NCBI GenBank assembly: GCA_001599755.1
Contig: BCHX01000006.1
Coordinates: forward strand, 3,459,336-3,523,335
Reading direction: 5' to 3'
Source of the DNA: Gliomastix tumulicola
Lineage: Eukaryota; Ascomycota; Sordariomycetes; Hypocreales; Bionectriaceae
Length of the DNA: 64,000 nucleotides
This document shows, piece by piece, positions 10,103 through 20,928 of this stretch. The notes beneath the pieces were generated by a model. The model did no database searches and was not told the DNA's origin. It saw nothing but the letters and a program-made list of their open reading frames with translations. Made by a program: the position numbers and the translations under genes. Each line of letters begins with the position of its first letter. The stretch's first letter is position 1.

Positions 10103-11492
10103 TTAAAGAAGGCCGGATTTTGCAAAATGCTTTCGCAATTCGTGAAATTCTTCGATGCCATATATATGAGTCTTCCGCGCGATCATGGGCTCTATAATCT
10201 CGTTATGGAAAAGCTTGGAGAACGTTTCACGGCCTAATAAGGCCACCATGCTTGAGTTACAGCGAAGGCTGCTCAGTTCCCCGCTTGTGAAAGAGAACTT
10301 CTCCCAGGACGCGAAGCCTACTTCTCCCTGAGGATTCTCATATGTTCCTGGTGTTTCATCATCTTCAAGTTCAGACGCGTCACCATTCTCTTTATCGCCT
10401 TCAATTCTCGATAGAGAAGAGCCGGGGAGTCCGATCCTCGGCGCCCATCGGTCCCAGCCCCCGATTCGAAAATCACGAATCTCTCTCCACGAAGTACAAC
10501 CGGGACACCGAGCCATCCATGTTATCCAGTACTTGAGTCACCCTTCCGTGAGGCAATAGGGAGCGAACGGGTTTCCTGATGGATCTGTAATGCCAAAGTT
10601 CTTTTGCAGCCGTTTACACCATAGGTTGGACATGGTGCTACGTATTGTACGGCTTCTTATGATTGGAAACTCGGCTGTCCCGCGATTTCCCATCATCTTC
10701 GGCCTTTTGTAGTCGCCTGTGATGAAATGGCATTCGTTACACTTTCCTAAGTGACGATTGAAACCGCAGCGCACCTCTTCCAAGCTCTCTGCTTTATCAG
10801 ACAAGATCTTTTTCAGCCTGAACACTCTCCACATATGGTCACTGAATTCTTCGACACTCCTCTCCTCGAAACCTTCAATTCCAGCATCTCGGAAGGCCAG
10901 CATAACCCTTTGCGGGCCGCCGGCTTTGTACTTCCAGACTCGGCATCCGGGGAGCGAAGCGCCACCTGTAAGATAAGCATGATACTGCGTTGGCTTGTTT
11001 TCTTTCAAGCTCCGACTTCCCACGGCGGCCACTGACTGCCTGAGCCTGACGCCCGCGAGCGTTAGGCGCCCACGACGTCCGAGAAATATCCGCGCGGGCG
11101 AGCCGGAACGGGGTTTGCGGTAGACAAGTCGGAGAAGCGCCGGAGTGCTGAAGTGAATATGAGGGCGTAGGCGCATTCTAATGGGTGCAGGCCCAGCGCA
11201 TGGACTTGAACGGCTCCTTTTCCCAGTTCACGCCAGCGAACAATCTACAGTCGCTGGCGAACACTGTCTTGGGAAGCTTTGTCCCCCTCCTGTGACTTTT
11301 GTAAATAAGGTCTTCTCCTCCATATTGCCGAGTAGTTTCTAGAGCCAGCAGTCTCTCGCCGAAGTGGAATCTCTGAGGGTTGATTATGGATCTTAGACAC
11401 TGATTGGCCTGACTCAGAGAGATTAGGCTAATGGGATCAAGCAAGGAAATGATCTCGACAAGCAGGTCATTAGGCAAAGCATTGAGAAGCAT
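10103..11492 (-). pseudogene. F-box protein gene disrupted by a frameshift and a stop
   Basis: The minus strand starts with ATG at 11492 and an F-box-like segment (LPNDLLVEIISLLDPISLISL, residues 6-26), followed by the W-x-ACT-H block of fungal F-box proteins. The frame then ends in TAG at 11178-11180. The sequence continues one base out of frame from 11176 with the expected MRLRPHIHF block and a Cys-rich segment (CGFNRHLGKCNEC). A second in-frame TGA at 10538-10540 interrupts it before W-x-ARCPGC and the C-terminus at 10103. Both lesions fall inside conserved blocks, so one extra base and one nonsense change in a formerly intact ~450-residue F-box gene is the likely history. Such proteins act as substrate adaptors of SCF ubiquitin ligases. 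I see no introns. Confidence 0.7.
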
Positions 11493-12021
11493 ATTGGGTG
11501 TGTGAAGCCTTTAGGTCTTTGGGTTGTATCACATCAGTATTGCAAGGTTGTAGTTGATAAAAACGTATTGTGTACTACTAATACTTCTAGTATCGGGCAT
11601 GGGATCATTAAAGTTTGATATCCTTCCAACACTACTAGCAGTGTGCCGAACGATCCTTTCTGTTCAGGCACTTCTGTATTTTTTTATTGTTATTGCGGTT
11701 CTTTCTTTTATTCATAGTCTGCCGTTAGTAACATTCTGATCCTATGTTCACAGGTGATGAAGACTTGCTTAAAATGTTCCTGCTCTATCTTTCTGACGTT
11801 GATCTAGTTATGAGCAGCAATGGGCATAGTACAGATGGGGACATCGCGTTATCATCGTTGTGTTATAATTCAACTCAAGGTATGTGTGTAATGATCTAAA
11901 GCAGAACTCCCCAAAAATAGTCCGTAACCCATTGCACCTGCTCCGTCATTCTCCCTGCTTCAACAATGGTCATCCTATGTTATAACCCATGTTCGTTCCG
12001 AGATGCATCTGTCTCTGCGAC
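11493..12021. other. Intergenic, AT-leaning, no gene seen
   Basis: About 530 bases between the F-box relic and the DUF2306 gene; only short hydrophobic ORFs such as 11554-11739, with no support. Confidence 0.4.
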
Positions 12022-13152
12022 CTAGACGCCCGTCCTCTCTGCCACGGTTCCAGGTCGTGGCATCGCATCACTGTGGCTACTATCGCTTTGATGAAGTGCC
12101 GTATTCGCAGCTTTCTCCCGAATCTCCTCGCCCTCGTCGGACTCATCACCCATGTCGCCCCAAGTCTCCTTGGTCAGCCAGCCGGCGTTGCCAGGTCTGC
12201 TCCAGCCCCTGGCCTGCTGCCTCTCGCGACTCACTCGCCTGAGACGCTTTGCTTCGGCACCCGTCAGGTGCAGATACATCTCGATGCCAAAGATGTGAAG
12301 CAGAAGCGCCAGAATCAGCGTAGGCAGCAGCGTGAGCTGCACAGTGGCGCCGATCTGATGAAGGGGCGGGATGCCCTGCTCGTTGGGGACGGGGTCCCTG
12401 TTGGCCAGCACGGCAACGACATTATCCGGGCTCTCGGCGCACTCCGGATGGAATACGGGGGCTAGGCCGGGCTGGATGAGGGTCAGGATGTGGTCGATGG
12501 AGTGACACTTCATCGGGACGTAGAAGATGCCCATGCGGCTGATGATCCGCATCGTGGGAAGCTGGATGAGTCTCTGGGAGACGATGATGAATGCGTAGAC
12601 CCAGGTACGCAGCATCCAGGCGCGGTGCTGGTCAATCTGGAGGCGCTTGATGTTGACATAGGCAAGCGCAAGGCTCACGGTCGTGATCCCGGCGACGACG
12701 GGGACGAAGAGGCGCATCTCGAGGCTGCCCCCCATCGCTGTATCCGAAACAATAATGGCACCCGCGTTTCCGGCGAGGAGCAGAAGCATGAGGACATAGC
12801 CGGCCAGCCGATGGTAGAGCATGAACTTGTGACGGACGACGGGGAGGAACTGGAACGGGAGGAGAAAGCCGATGGGGACGACGCAGGCGATGTGCATCAA
12901 CATACCAACACGGGAGCGGCCGTGGCTCTGCGTTTCCCAGTCTCCTGTCGCCCACTTCGAGTCTCTGTACGTGTGGTCAAAGTCCAGATACATGGCGCGG
13001 GAGGCACAGAAGCCGAGGGCGCCGAGACCGAAGATGATCCAGAGGGGGAAGTTGTAGCCTCTCTGGAAGCCGAGAGGGTTGTAGATGCGACGGACGGTGG
13101 CCACGAACTTGTTTGGGGCCTCCTTGCCGTGGGATTTGTAGTAGAAAGGCAT
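12022..13152 (-). CDS. DUF2306 polytopic membrane protein
   Basis: Single exon, 376 residues, ATG at 13152. The protein matches the fungal DUF2306 family of predicted membrane proteins (function unknown). Hydrophobic helices are at about 38-56 (PLWIIFGLGALGFCASRAMY), 84-104, 115-137, 145-165 and 180-200. Conserved histidines and arginines follow: the LYHRLAGY block, and the QIDQHRAWMLRTW block with RLIQLPTMR. A last helix lies at about 275-297 (LLPTLILALLLHIFGIEMYL). The tail after residue 300 is hydrophilic, charged and cytosolic-looking. Conserved His residues in paired helices have prompted suggestions of haem or metal binding in related families, but nothing here proves it. Confidence 0.85.
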   Translation of the reverse strand: MPFYYKSHGKEAPNKFVATVRRIYNPLGFQRGYNFPLWIIFGLGALGFCASRAMYLDFDHTYRDSKWATGDWETQSHGRSRVGMLMHIACVVPIGFLLPFQFLPVVRHKFMLYHRLAGYVLMLLLLAGNAGAIIVSDTAMGGSLEMRLFVPVVAGITTVSLALAYVNIKRLQIDQHRAWMLRTWVYAFIIVSQRLIQLPTMRIISRMGIFYVPMKCHSIDHILTLIQPGLAPVFHPECAESPDNVVAVLANRDPVPNEQGIPPLHQIGATVQLTLLPTLILALLLHIFGIEMYLHLTGAEAKRLRRVSRERQQARGWSRPGNAGWLTKETWGDMGDESDEGEEIREKAANTALHQSDSSHSDAMPRPGTVAERTGV

Positions 13153-14673
13153 GGTGAAGAGTTGGCCGAAGTATCACTGGAGTGGATAGGGGTAAGGGAG
13201 GAGGAGTGATATCGCTCAGAGACTCGTACGTGGCATATGACTGGTCTGAGAAGATAGTGAGAGGCTGTTATGAGTGATTGAAGAGTGAAGCAGCCACAGC
13301 TACTTATATGCCACTGTCTTCCAAACTCATGGTCACTTATGCACCCAGTGTAGAGAAGCCACACAGCCGAGAACGATATACTTGGAGCTCCCTATCGCCC
13401 AGAGGTAGCTCGCACTCGGATAGACTCATTGTGCTCATCCCTATACCTACTCCACGGATAACCGCCGACGAATGCTTCACCGGCTTCGACAGTGAACGCC
13501 CCATAATAGCACGCGTTCCCTCCTTCATTGTCACCTCCGCCGATCACACGGCAATGAAGTGCGAATGCGAGGCCATATCCACCCGTGACCCCTGCTCCCG
13601 TATGGACACTGCCCAGGAAAGGTCAAGGGGGCGATGTGTCATGCAGAAGAGGATTCTCAAACATGTCCCGAAATCGATAAATTGTCACCACTCGTCCCAC
13701 AATCGCTCCAACGCCGGAGTTTGGAGAATATGGAGATGGACTTTTCCAAAGTACAGAGCGCTTGTTCTTTCCGAAGCGAGAGCTACCAAATCTATGGAAG
13801 GGATGGATAATGACTTCGCATATTCATCCATGTTTCTGGCTGTAGCCTTATAACATTCGTACTCGTTTATATGTTCGCTGGCAGTTGTCACCGTAGGTAG
13901 AGGTAATGTGGCAGTTGCTTGGCGAGAGTCCAACGTTGAAAGAAGAGGCCACATGGTTCAGGGGATCATGGCAGGAAAGTATGATATTGAGAGGTCGAAA
14001 TATGCCTGGAGACGCTATGCCTCCTTGCGATATCTTGCATGGCTGATTAATGGAGTATTGAAGGGCCATGATTTGCCGCCGGCTGAAATGCGGACTGTGG
14101 CTCCCCCCGCCAGGAATCCGCGGCATGATGGAGAGCTCTCCAAGGATTTCCAATGTTGTTGATGACAGGTCAACCCGAACAGACGCGTAATGGGTGTAGT
14201 GACGAGAGGAGGTAGAGGGTGACGAACGTTACGTTATGACTGAAGCAAGGTCAATCTTCCACGCAAGCGCGTAAGATGCGAATAAAGTCTTTGCCTTTCC
14301 TTGGTGCTCCCGGCTATGCTTACGACTCATGACAGTGGCGGAGTTTGTACCCGTGGCCAAGCCAAGACACTTGGGGCCCGGTCCCTGCGGCGGGAAATCC
14401 TACTCTCTCCGTACGAATAACCTTACCCAAGTATCCATGTTCGGTATTTTTCAATACGTCCGTCCGATGCCTGCTAATATGTAGGCACAAGTGGTGACAT
14501 TTCTCCTATCTTTGGCATCAACCTATGCCAAATGGGGAGCGAGGCCTCCCCATACGAAAGGACTTTGCCATCCAAAGTAGAGCGCAAATTCATTCTATGT
14601 ACTGCCCTGCCCTGCCATTCATATCTGCACGTCCAAGCATCAAAGGCAGTACGTACACCTGTCGGTTACGCCC
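13153..14673. other. Intergenic, no gene seen
   Basis: About 1.5 kb between two minus-strand genes. A 191-codon plus-strand ORF (13278-13853) and small minus ORFs exist, but none has a hydrophobic core, motif or family resemblance. The left part is probably the promoter and 5' UTR of the DUF2306 gene. Confidence 0.4.
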
Positions 14674-16545
14674 TCAATCTAGTTGAGGAAGTACCTCATC
14701 CCACCCATCTGTTCCTGAAAATAACTCAACATCGACATCGCATTGTTCCCCCTCCTCCGGCATCGTGCCGTTCACAAAATACCGCCTGATAGCCTTTGCC
14801 GTGCAAAGAGACGCCTGGGCAAGCGACCCGTGCTATAATCATGTCAGTCAGCCTGCCTGCTACGACGACCGAATACAACGATGCTGGCACTCAGGAGACT
14901 CACGCCATAACCTTTCTGTTCGAGCACAACGCTGCCTTCAAAGGCCTTGCTGACGTTGCGTGCGGACACCAGCGGTGTCGTGGGGTCGAAAGAGTTGCCG
15001 ATGAGGAGAATCGGATTCTCCGTCTTCACTTCGAAGTTCCCGTGGTAACGCTCCTTGGCACGGACCTTCCACTGACTGCAGACGAAGAGCTCCTTATCGG
15101 AGTCGTCCCCCAGTAGCGGGCTGCGCTCGTGGCAAGACTCAGCAATGGGCACGGCATCATCGAAGCCCCTATTCGGCGTCACGTTATCGCCGCACCGGAT
15201 CCCAAAGTACGCCCCCTGGCTGTACCGCGTGGCTGACGCTGCGCGCTCGAGGCGTTCTTTGACGATGTCCAGCGAGCCGTTCATGGCGGCGGAGAGAGTC
15301 TCTGCGAGCACCGGCCACCTCGAGGGACGGTAGAGCATCGATCTGACGTGCGAGTTCAGGGCGCCGTAGGGTATTATCCATTGCGCGCCCGATTCCGTTT
15401 TCTGAGGACCGTGCTTGGTCTTCTTGAGCAGCGAGACGATTGAGTCTTCGACTTCTTGTGCGGTTCGTCCCTCGGCCAGTGTGCAGTTCTCGGGTACTAA
15501 CACGCACCCCTCGCAGAATCCCCGAAGCGTCTCGTCAGTCTTGTCGAGAAACTCGACCCATCTACGAAACAAACATCGCGGTCAGCAGATTAAAATCGAA
15601 GAATGCAACGCGCACCGCATACCTATTCTGATAATACTCGAAGGGATTCTTGACGGCGTCCAGAAGCATCCTGTCGACTCGGTCGGGAAACATGGCGGCG
15701 ACTGTAGCTCCGAGTACAGTCCCGTACGATAAGCCCTGGGAATCTAGGGTGAGTGTGATCCCTCAACGAAAATCCCAGGGCCGTACTTACCCAGTATCGC
15801 AGCATGTCATCCTCATCCAGAGCATCAACGACTTGCATCAGATCCCGCGCGACAAACGCTGTTCCGATCAGAGTCCCGTTGACAGGGTCTCCGGCCGCGT
15901 ATCGTTCCGCAATCCGAGTCGCTTTATCCCACGTCGTCACGAGGCGGCTGTCCGATGAGTCATTCGCCACGAGCCTGGAACTTGCCACTGTTCTATTACC
16001 AGCTGTTTGGCTTTGCTTGCTCGTGAAGGTCAAATTCGGTGCTTTCCCAGTTCCACTACAATGGGAGGAGATCAGCCACCGCCGCATACAAGGATGAAGG
16101 GAATCATACCGAGGAACCATGTTGATCAGGTCATAGATGCCGCCAGTCGCTCTAGAGCCGATCAAAGTCAGTATCTACGTCTTGCCACACCGGGACTTGA
16201 AGGCCCATGTTCGTACGCCTGCATGACCTCACCGATCTTGATGAGCGCTTTGGTGCCAGATTGACCCGGCCCTCCAAAGTTCACCAAGATGCTGCCTTTG
16301 CTCAGGGTCTTCGCCGCTGGAAGTCGGTTGAGCTCGACAAGTGTCCTGGCATTGGACTTCTTGTCTGTGTAATCCAAGGGAACCGATAGCGTAGCGCATC
16401 GCATATGGGGAGGGAAGTTGATCCCCCTCTCGGTGTCGTTCACGCAGGGTGCCCAGTCGATCTGATGGCTTCGTGGTGGGAGAGAAGCGCCGGAGGCGAC
16501 TGCAGCCAAGCCGAGACTAATAGCATATGCCGCCGGGGGATACAT
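14674..16545 (-). CDS. Secreted S33/TAP-like alpha/beta hydrolase (prolyl/tripeptidyl aminopeptidase type)
   Basis: Six exons on the minus strand, 16545-16217, 16151-16110, 16055-15791, 15735-15623, 15561-14904 and 14832-14674, give 521 residues with all phases consistent. A signal peptide begins at MYPPAAYAISLGLAAVASGA. The oxyanion segment NFGGPGQSG is followed by the DLINMVPRGTG block. The nucleophile elbow is YWGLSYGTVLGA, with Ser in G-x-S-Y-G, then AAMFPDRVDRMLLDAV. A late Asp lies in GNSFDPTTP, and the catalytic His is in KGYGHGSLAQAS at the last splice junction, with the TAP-like C-terminal domain around it. The length suits secreted fungal S33 peptidase-family proteins, which cleave N-terminal residues or tripeptides. 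The real substrate may be an ester or amide; family membership is clear, specificity is not. Confidence 0.9.
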
Positions 16546-17254
16546 TGTGATGGATCACAAAGGTATGAGAATCGCAAAGCCAAAGAAGAACAGAATGTTC
16601 GCCAACCCCGTCCCTACATGGTGACCATGTAAACACATGACTTTCTCCGTGGCTGAGCGCCACCGCGAGCGCCTCCCTAATTTTCTCTTTCTCGGCTCGG
16701 CTTTTCCCCTATCTCTGCCTTTTTAAGTTTAAAATTTTATTATTATTTGGACTCTTCTGTGGGCAGGACTCGCTCTCCTCAGTGTCAACCTCCCCTCCTC
16801 ACCACTTCATCCATCTCCCATATATCATCATGACGGATGGACGAAATTCACGGAAGGCTTGCTCGGAGATACGGTCGGGGGTCCCTGGCGAGCACACATC
16901 GCTACGTTATCACGTCCGCCCTGCTGTGATAGGGAGTAGAAGTAGAATATCGCGGCAAATCAAGAGACATAAGCGTCTTCAGTTCTCTCCTCAATTCATG
17001 TTCACTCGCTTTGCTACCTCGCTATCCCATCTTAACTAGATAATAAACACTTCAAACCCCCTTGAATGCATACAAAACCGATAGCGTGCCGCTTTTAGCA
17101 ACGATGAACCGGATCTTTAGCCTGTCGAGAAGTCCATGAAGAATCAAGCACAATACTAACATCGGTCGACTCTTTCACCGTCGCTTTGTGTCGCTTCCAC
17201 CGCCAGCAAAGCCTGATGATTGCTCTTTGCAAAGCCAGAGCCGATAATAACACC
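16546..17254. other. Intergenic, no gene seen
   Basis: About 700 bases upstream of the S33 hydrolase and downstream of the next minus-strand gene, with an A/T-rich patch at 16720-16750. No supported ORF. Confidence 0.4.
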
Positions 17255-17782
17255 TTAGGGCTGATAAGGAGGTGGAGGAGTACTCTGGATCACCTCATCA
17301 GGTGTGTTGAAGAGTGCCTCTGGACTCTGAGCGTCTCCTTGCTGCCTCTGGCCATCGCCCTGGTGAACAACACATCGAGAGTCAAGTCGGCGACGATCGA
17401 ACTCTGCCCGGCACTCCCGATACTGATGCCTCAATAAGTCCTGTCGAGGCCGTAGGAGGTGCCTCATCATGTCCCAAGGATGATAACGGCGCTGGACTCG
17501 GGCCACGGACACCTGTTGGTCTTCTGCCAGCCGCTGGTATAAATGCGCGTTGACCAAGAGCTGGCCCTGCTCACTCTCGCTGACGGACTCGATATGCGAG
17601 AGGAGCAGTTCGATTGCGTAAACCGTCGCGCTGATGGATACCAGCTCGTCCATGAGCTGCTGGTGAGTCAGGTTTTTAAGCCTGTGTCGGTTCTCCTCTC
17701 CCAAGGAGCGGCGTGCCGGTGTGGCTGGGGGTCTTTCTTCTTCTCCTCTAACACCGTCAGGGAGTCCGAGATTTGGATTCAT
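17255..17782 (-). CDS. Small hydrophilic hypothetical protein
   Basis: A 175-residue single-exon ORF from ATG 17782. I do not recognise it. The first ~35 residues are charged and proline-rich. Residues 36-110 look helical and probably coiled-coil (LTHQQLMDELVSISATVYAI and the following Leu/Glu-rich stretch). The tail is Gln/Arg-rich and ends in a PPPPY motif that could bind WW-domain proteins. There is no signal peptide or membrane segment. Helical periodicity and the absence of a competing ORF support a real gene, but expression evidence is missing. Confidence 0.5.
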   Translation of the reverse strand: MNPNLGLPDGVRGEEERPPATPARRSLGEENRHRLKNLTHQQLMDELVSISATVYAIELLLSHIESVSESEQGQLLVNAHLYQRLAEDQQVSVARVQRRYHPWDMMRHLLRPRQDLLRHQYRECRAEFDRRRLDSRCVVHQGDGQRQQGDAQSPEALFNTPDEVIQSTPPPPYQP

Positions 17783-18282
17783 GCTGGCGGCGAGCAATGG
17801 CGGTTGATGGGGATAGAACCTGGTCGTTTATGGCGGGAAGAAAGGTCTGACGGATTGCAATGTCTCGAGCTTCGTCGGGCTAATGTATACGGAGTCGCTT
17901 TTGTATCGATGTACATCCGCTAGATATCGCCAATGAGGTTGGGTGTTTTATAAGGAGAATTGGAAGCTTATGGCTGCTTGTTTATTATGACTCTGGAGAT
18001 GATGGAAAGCCCTTGTCCGCTCCTGCTTCTGAGCAGCTGCCTCTTCAGCTTCAGAAGCGCGCAGCCTTCTATTTATTCTTCGAATTGAGTTTTTGTCCTG
18101 CTGTCACAGGAACAAAAGTCTCGGTGCCCAAAGTTACAAGGCGAACTCTAACGCCAGACCAGCCACCCCGGCCAGACGAGGAGCTTTTTAAGACACTCGA
18201 TTTCACGACACTCAAGGACACTCCTCCACACGAGAGCGCCGACACTCACCACCGAAGTGCGACACAGACCAAGTTTACCATA

Positions 18283-18876
18283 ATGCTATCATTCAGAGGC
18301 ATCTGCACTTATCTCTCTTACGCGGTCCTCGCAATACCCCCAGCTGCCTCGGATCGCACCAATAAGCACCTCACATTATACAATGTCCTCCTAGAAGATG
18401 ACACGAAGCTGTTAGACCACGCGGCTTGGGCACAAGGAATCCATGTCCGAAACGCTCGACGCAACGACGACCTTGGTCTCGGCCTCGTGGCAGTCACAGG
18501 CACCGACAAATACGACTTCTACACGGATGAAGCGACGATTGCGACGATATTGAAACATCCGCAGGTAGGTCCCAGCCACCAGCTCCAATACCTTACTTAT
18601 TCTTACCTATACTGACTCTCATGACAGGTTCTTGAGACCAAAGAGATTCCGATCTTTGAGGAGCCGGTCCCCGATCATCAGACCATTGTACTAGATGAGC
18701 AAGGCTGGCGCAAGATTGACGGCGCGACGACGTGGGAGCAGAATAACCATCTGGAGGATCTCAATCTAACACTGAGCTCGTGGCCGTATCCTCGGTCAAG
18801 GAGTGTGATTAAGGGTCCATTCCGCTCCAACAATGACTGGCGGTTCGTTGGATGCTACGCGCCTCGCACCTCCTAG
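18283..18876 (+). CDS. Secreted solo protein resembling a subtilase I9 propeptide
   Basis: Two exons, 18283-18564 and 18628-18876, give 176 residues. A signal peptide (MLSFRGICTYLSYAVLAIPP) precedes a segment with the order seen in Inhibitor_I9 domains, the propeptides of fungal subtilisin-like proteases: a strand (LTLYNVLLED), a helix with HAAWAQGIHVRNA, a central strand, and DEATIATILKHPQVLETKEI in place of the usual DEATIxxIxxxPxVxxVExD. In a protease, a catalytic domain with the Asp/His/Ser triad would follow. Here only ~60 residues remain, without triad motifs, ending in FVGCYAPRTS. It may be a stand-alone protease inhibitor or a truncated protease relic. The next ~490 bases show no subtilase remnant that I can recognise. 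The I9 assignment is by pattern only. Confidence 0.6.
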
Positions 18877-19362
18877 TATGGGAGGCCGGTGTAGCGATCA
18901 GCCAGGACCTCCTCCATGCCCGTCGACTTCCGAATGGTGAGATGCGGAAACATACCGTGGCAGGTTTGGAGCGTTGAATCTGCAAGGTCCATCTTGGCAT
19001 CATATCGATCCCTTATTTGCATGTTCCGGAGTCCGGTACCGAATAACAGCGCTTCCGCTCGAGCGATTGGCGGGATATATCGTACGACGGCACAACGGTG
19101 GATTTCATTCGGTCTAGAATCTGTCAATGGTCCACGATTTCTGCAGGTTCCCTGGAACGGAGGATCAAGATTTCGGAGACGGCAGCCGAAGAATGGAGTT
19201 GGAGAGCGACCGCGGAGCAAGGACGTCCGGGGCGCCACATACGGACAAGTCGATAAGCCAAGAAGCATCGTGAGCTCGAAGGAATCTACTACCTTAAATA
19301 CGCGGCATCTCGTCCCCATGGGGAGCGGGAATGCAGCGGATGTATGCAATTGTCTCTGAAAA
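18877..19362. other. Intergenic, no gene seen
   Basis: About 490 bases between the I9-like gene and the acetylxylan esterase. A minus-strand ORF crosses it (18873-19535) but overlaps the esterase exon and has no family resemblance. Confidence 0.4.
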
Positions 19363-20689
19363 ATGTATGTCTGGTCCCTCCTCAGTGTCTGGGCGTTGGC
19401 CCTCTTCAACGTTGCCCTCGGTGCTGAGCCGGTTCCCCGAGCGACCTTCACCGAGGTCACGTCGTATGGCTCCAATCCGACCAACACGCGCATGTGGCTC
19501 TTTGTTCCCAACAATCTTGCTCCCAATCCCGCCATCGTCGTCGGCGTCCATTGGTGCAGTGGCAGCGCCCAGGCGTACTACCAGGGCACGCAGTGGGCTC
19601 GTTACGCGGAGACGTACGGCTACATCGTCATCTATCCCCAAACGCCGTACACTGAGGCCAACTGCTGGGATGTGTCGTCCAAGATGACCTTGACGCACAA
19701 TGGCGGTGGCTCAAGCAACTCGATTGTCAACATGGTGTCGTTTGTTCTTCAGCAGTACGGCGCGGACAAAAGCAAGGTCTACGTGACCGGCACCTCGTCC
19801 GGCGCTATGATGACAGTACGTGCAGACTTCAGGTCTGACTGTGGACTCCAGAAGACTAACTCGATATAGAATGTCCTGGCCGCGGCATACCCAGACGTCT
19901 TTGCTGCCGGCATCGCCTATGCGGGCGTCCCAGCAGGCTGCTTCAAGAGCGCCGCCGACCTCCCTGCCGCCTGGAACTCGACCTGCGCCTCCGGCCAGTC
20001 CATCTACACGCAGCAGCAGTGGACAAACGTGGTCAAGGACATGTACCCTGGCTACACCGGCGCACGACCCAAGATGCAGATCTACCACGGCTCCAACGAC
20101 GAGGTGCTGAACGGGCAGAACTACTACGAGACGATCAAGCAGTGGACGGGCGTCTTTGGCTATTCGACCACGGCTGTGTCCTCCACGCCCAACTTCCCGA
20201 GGAGCCCCTACACGAAGTACGTGTTTGGTGATAAGCTGCAGACGTTCCTTGGTAGCGGCGTCTCTCACAACATCGATGTGTTCCCCGAGGAGGATTTGAA
20301 ATGGTTTGGATTTGTGGTAAGCAAGCCCTGTATAAGATTCTGTTGTTCTCTTGATACTGACCTCAGTGTGAACTAGAACCCGGTGACTGTGACGACGACG
20401 GCAGCGACGACACTTCAGACCCGGACGACGACCGCCCCTACAACGACTACGACCAGTGTTGGTGGCACTGTTCCTCGCTGGGGCCAGTGCGGAGGCAACG
20501 GCTACACCGGACCGACTACTGTATGCTTTTCATCCTCTCCTTTGTGGTAAGGCATCAGCTAATCTCTCCCATAGTGCGAGAGCGGGACGACTTGTGTCAA
20601 GTCCAACGACTGTAAGTTGAATGAGTCGATATTGACAGTTGAAAGATAAATGCTGACCCCTACACCCAGGGTACTCGCAGTGTCTCTAA
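19363..20689 (+). CDS. Acetylxylan esterase, CE1 family with C-terminal CBM1
   Basis: Five exons, 19363-19815, 19870-20316, 20377-20520, 20575-20611 and 20670-20689, give 366 residues, in frame throughout. The signal peptide is MYVWSLLSVWALALFNVALG. The CE1 esterase domain has the nucleophile in VTGTSSGAMMT (Ser145), a GSNDEVLNG block with the acid, and a late GVSHNIDVFPEE with the catalytic His. After about residue 300 comes a Thr-rich O-glycosylated-type linker, then a fungal-type cellulose-binding module: RWGQCGGNGYTGPTTC, then CESGTTC..NDWYSQCL. Known family members remove acetyl groups from xylan at the plant cell wall. The CBM1 exons are split by three small introns, a usual arrangement. 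This gene marks the organism as a plant-biomass degrader or plant associate. Confidence 0.95.
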
Positions 20690-20928
20690 ATATCACGGGG
20701 CCAGTATCTGATATACGAGCTGAAAGCCGAGAATCCATCATTACATAGATACTACTAGTAGTACCTGATGTGCGAGTGTAAATTGATTACATATTTTGCT
20801 CCCTCATCCGAAGCAAAGTATAAGAGCGATGAATAGTAAAATTGATGCCAATGAAAGCCTGTGTCTATTACTCTTTATATCCCAAATCCCTCAACCTGAT
20901 AACAAAAAAAGATCATCACGATGATGGC

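Noticed and set aside
13278..13853. 191-codon plus-strand ORF
   Set aside because: Composition and lack of any domain, signal or splice context do not support coding.
18873..19535. 220-codon minus-strand ORF
   Set aside because: It overlaps the first exon of the acetylxylan esterase and shows no recognisable domain.
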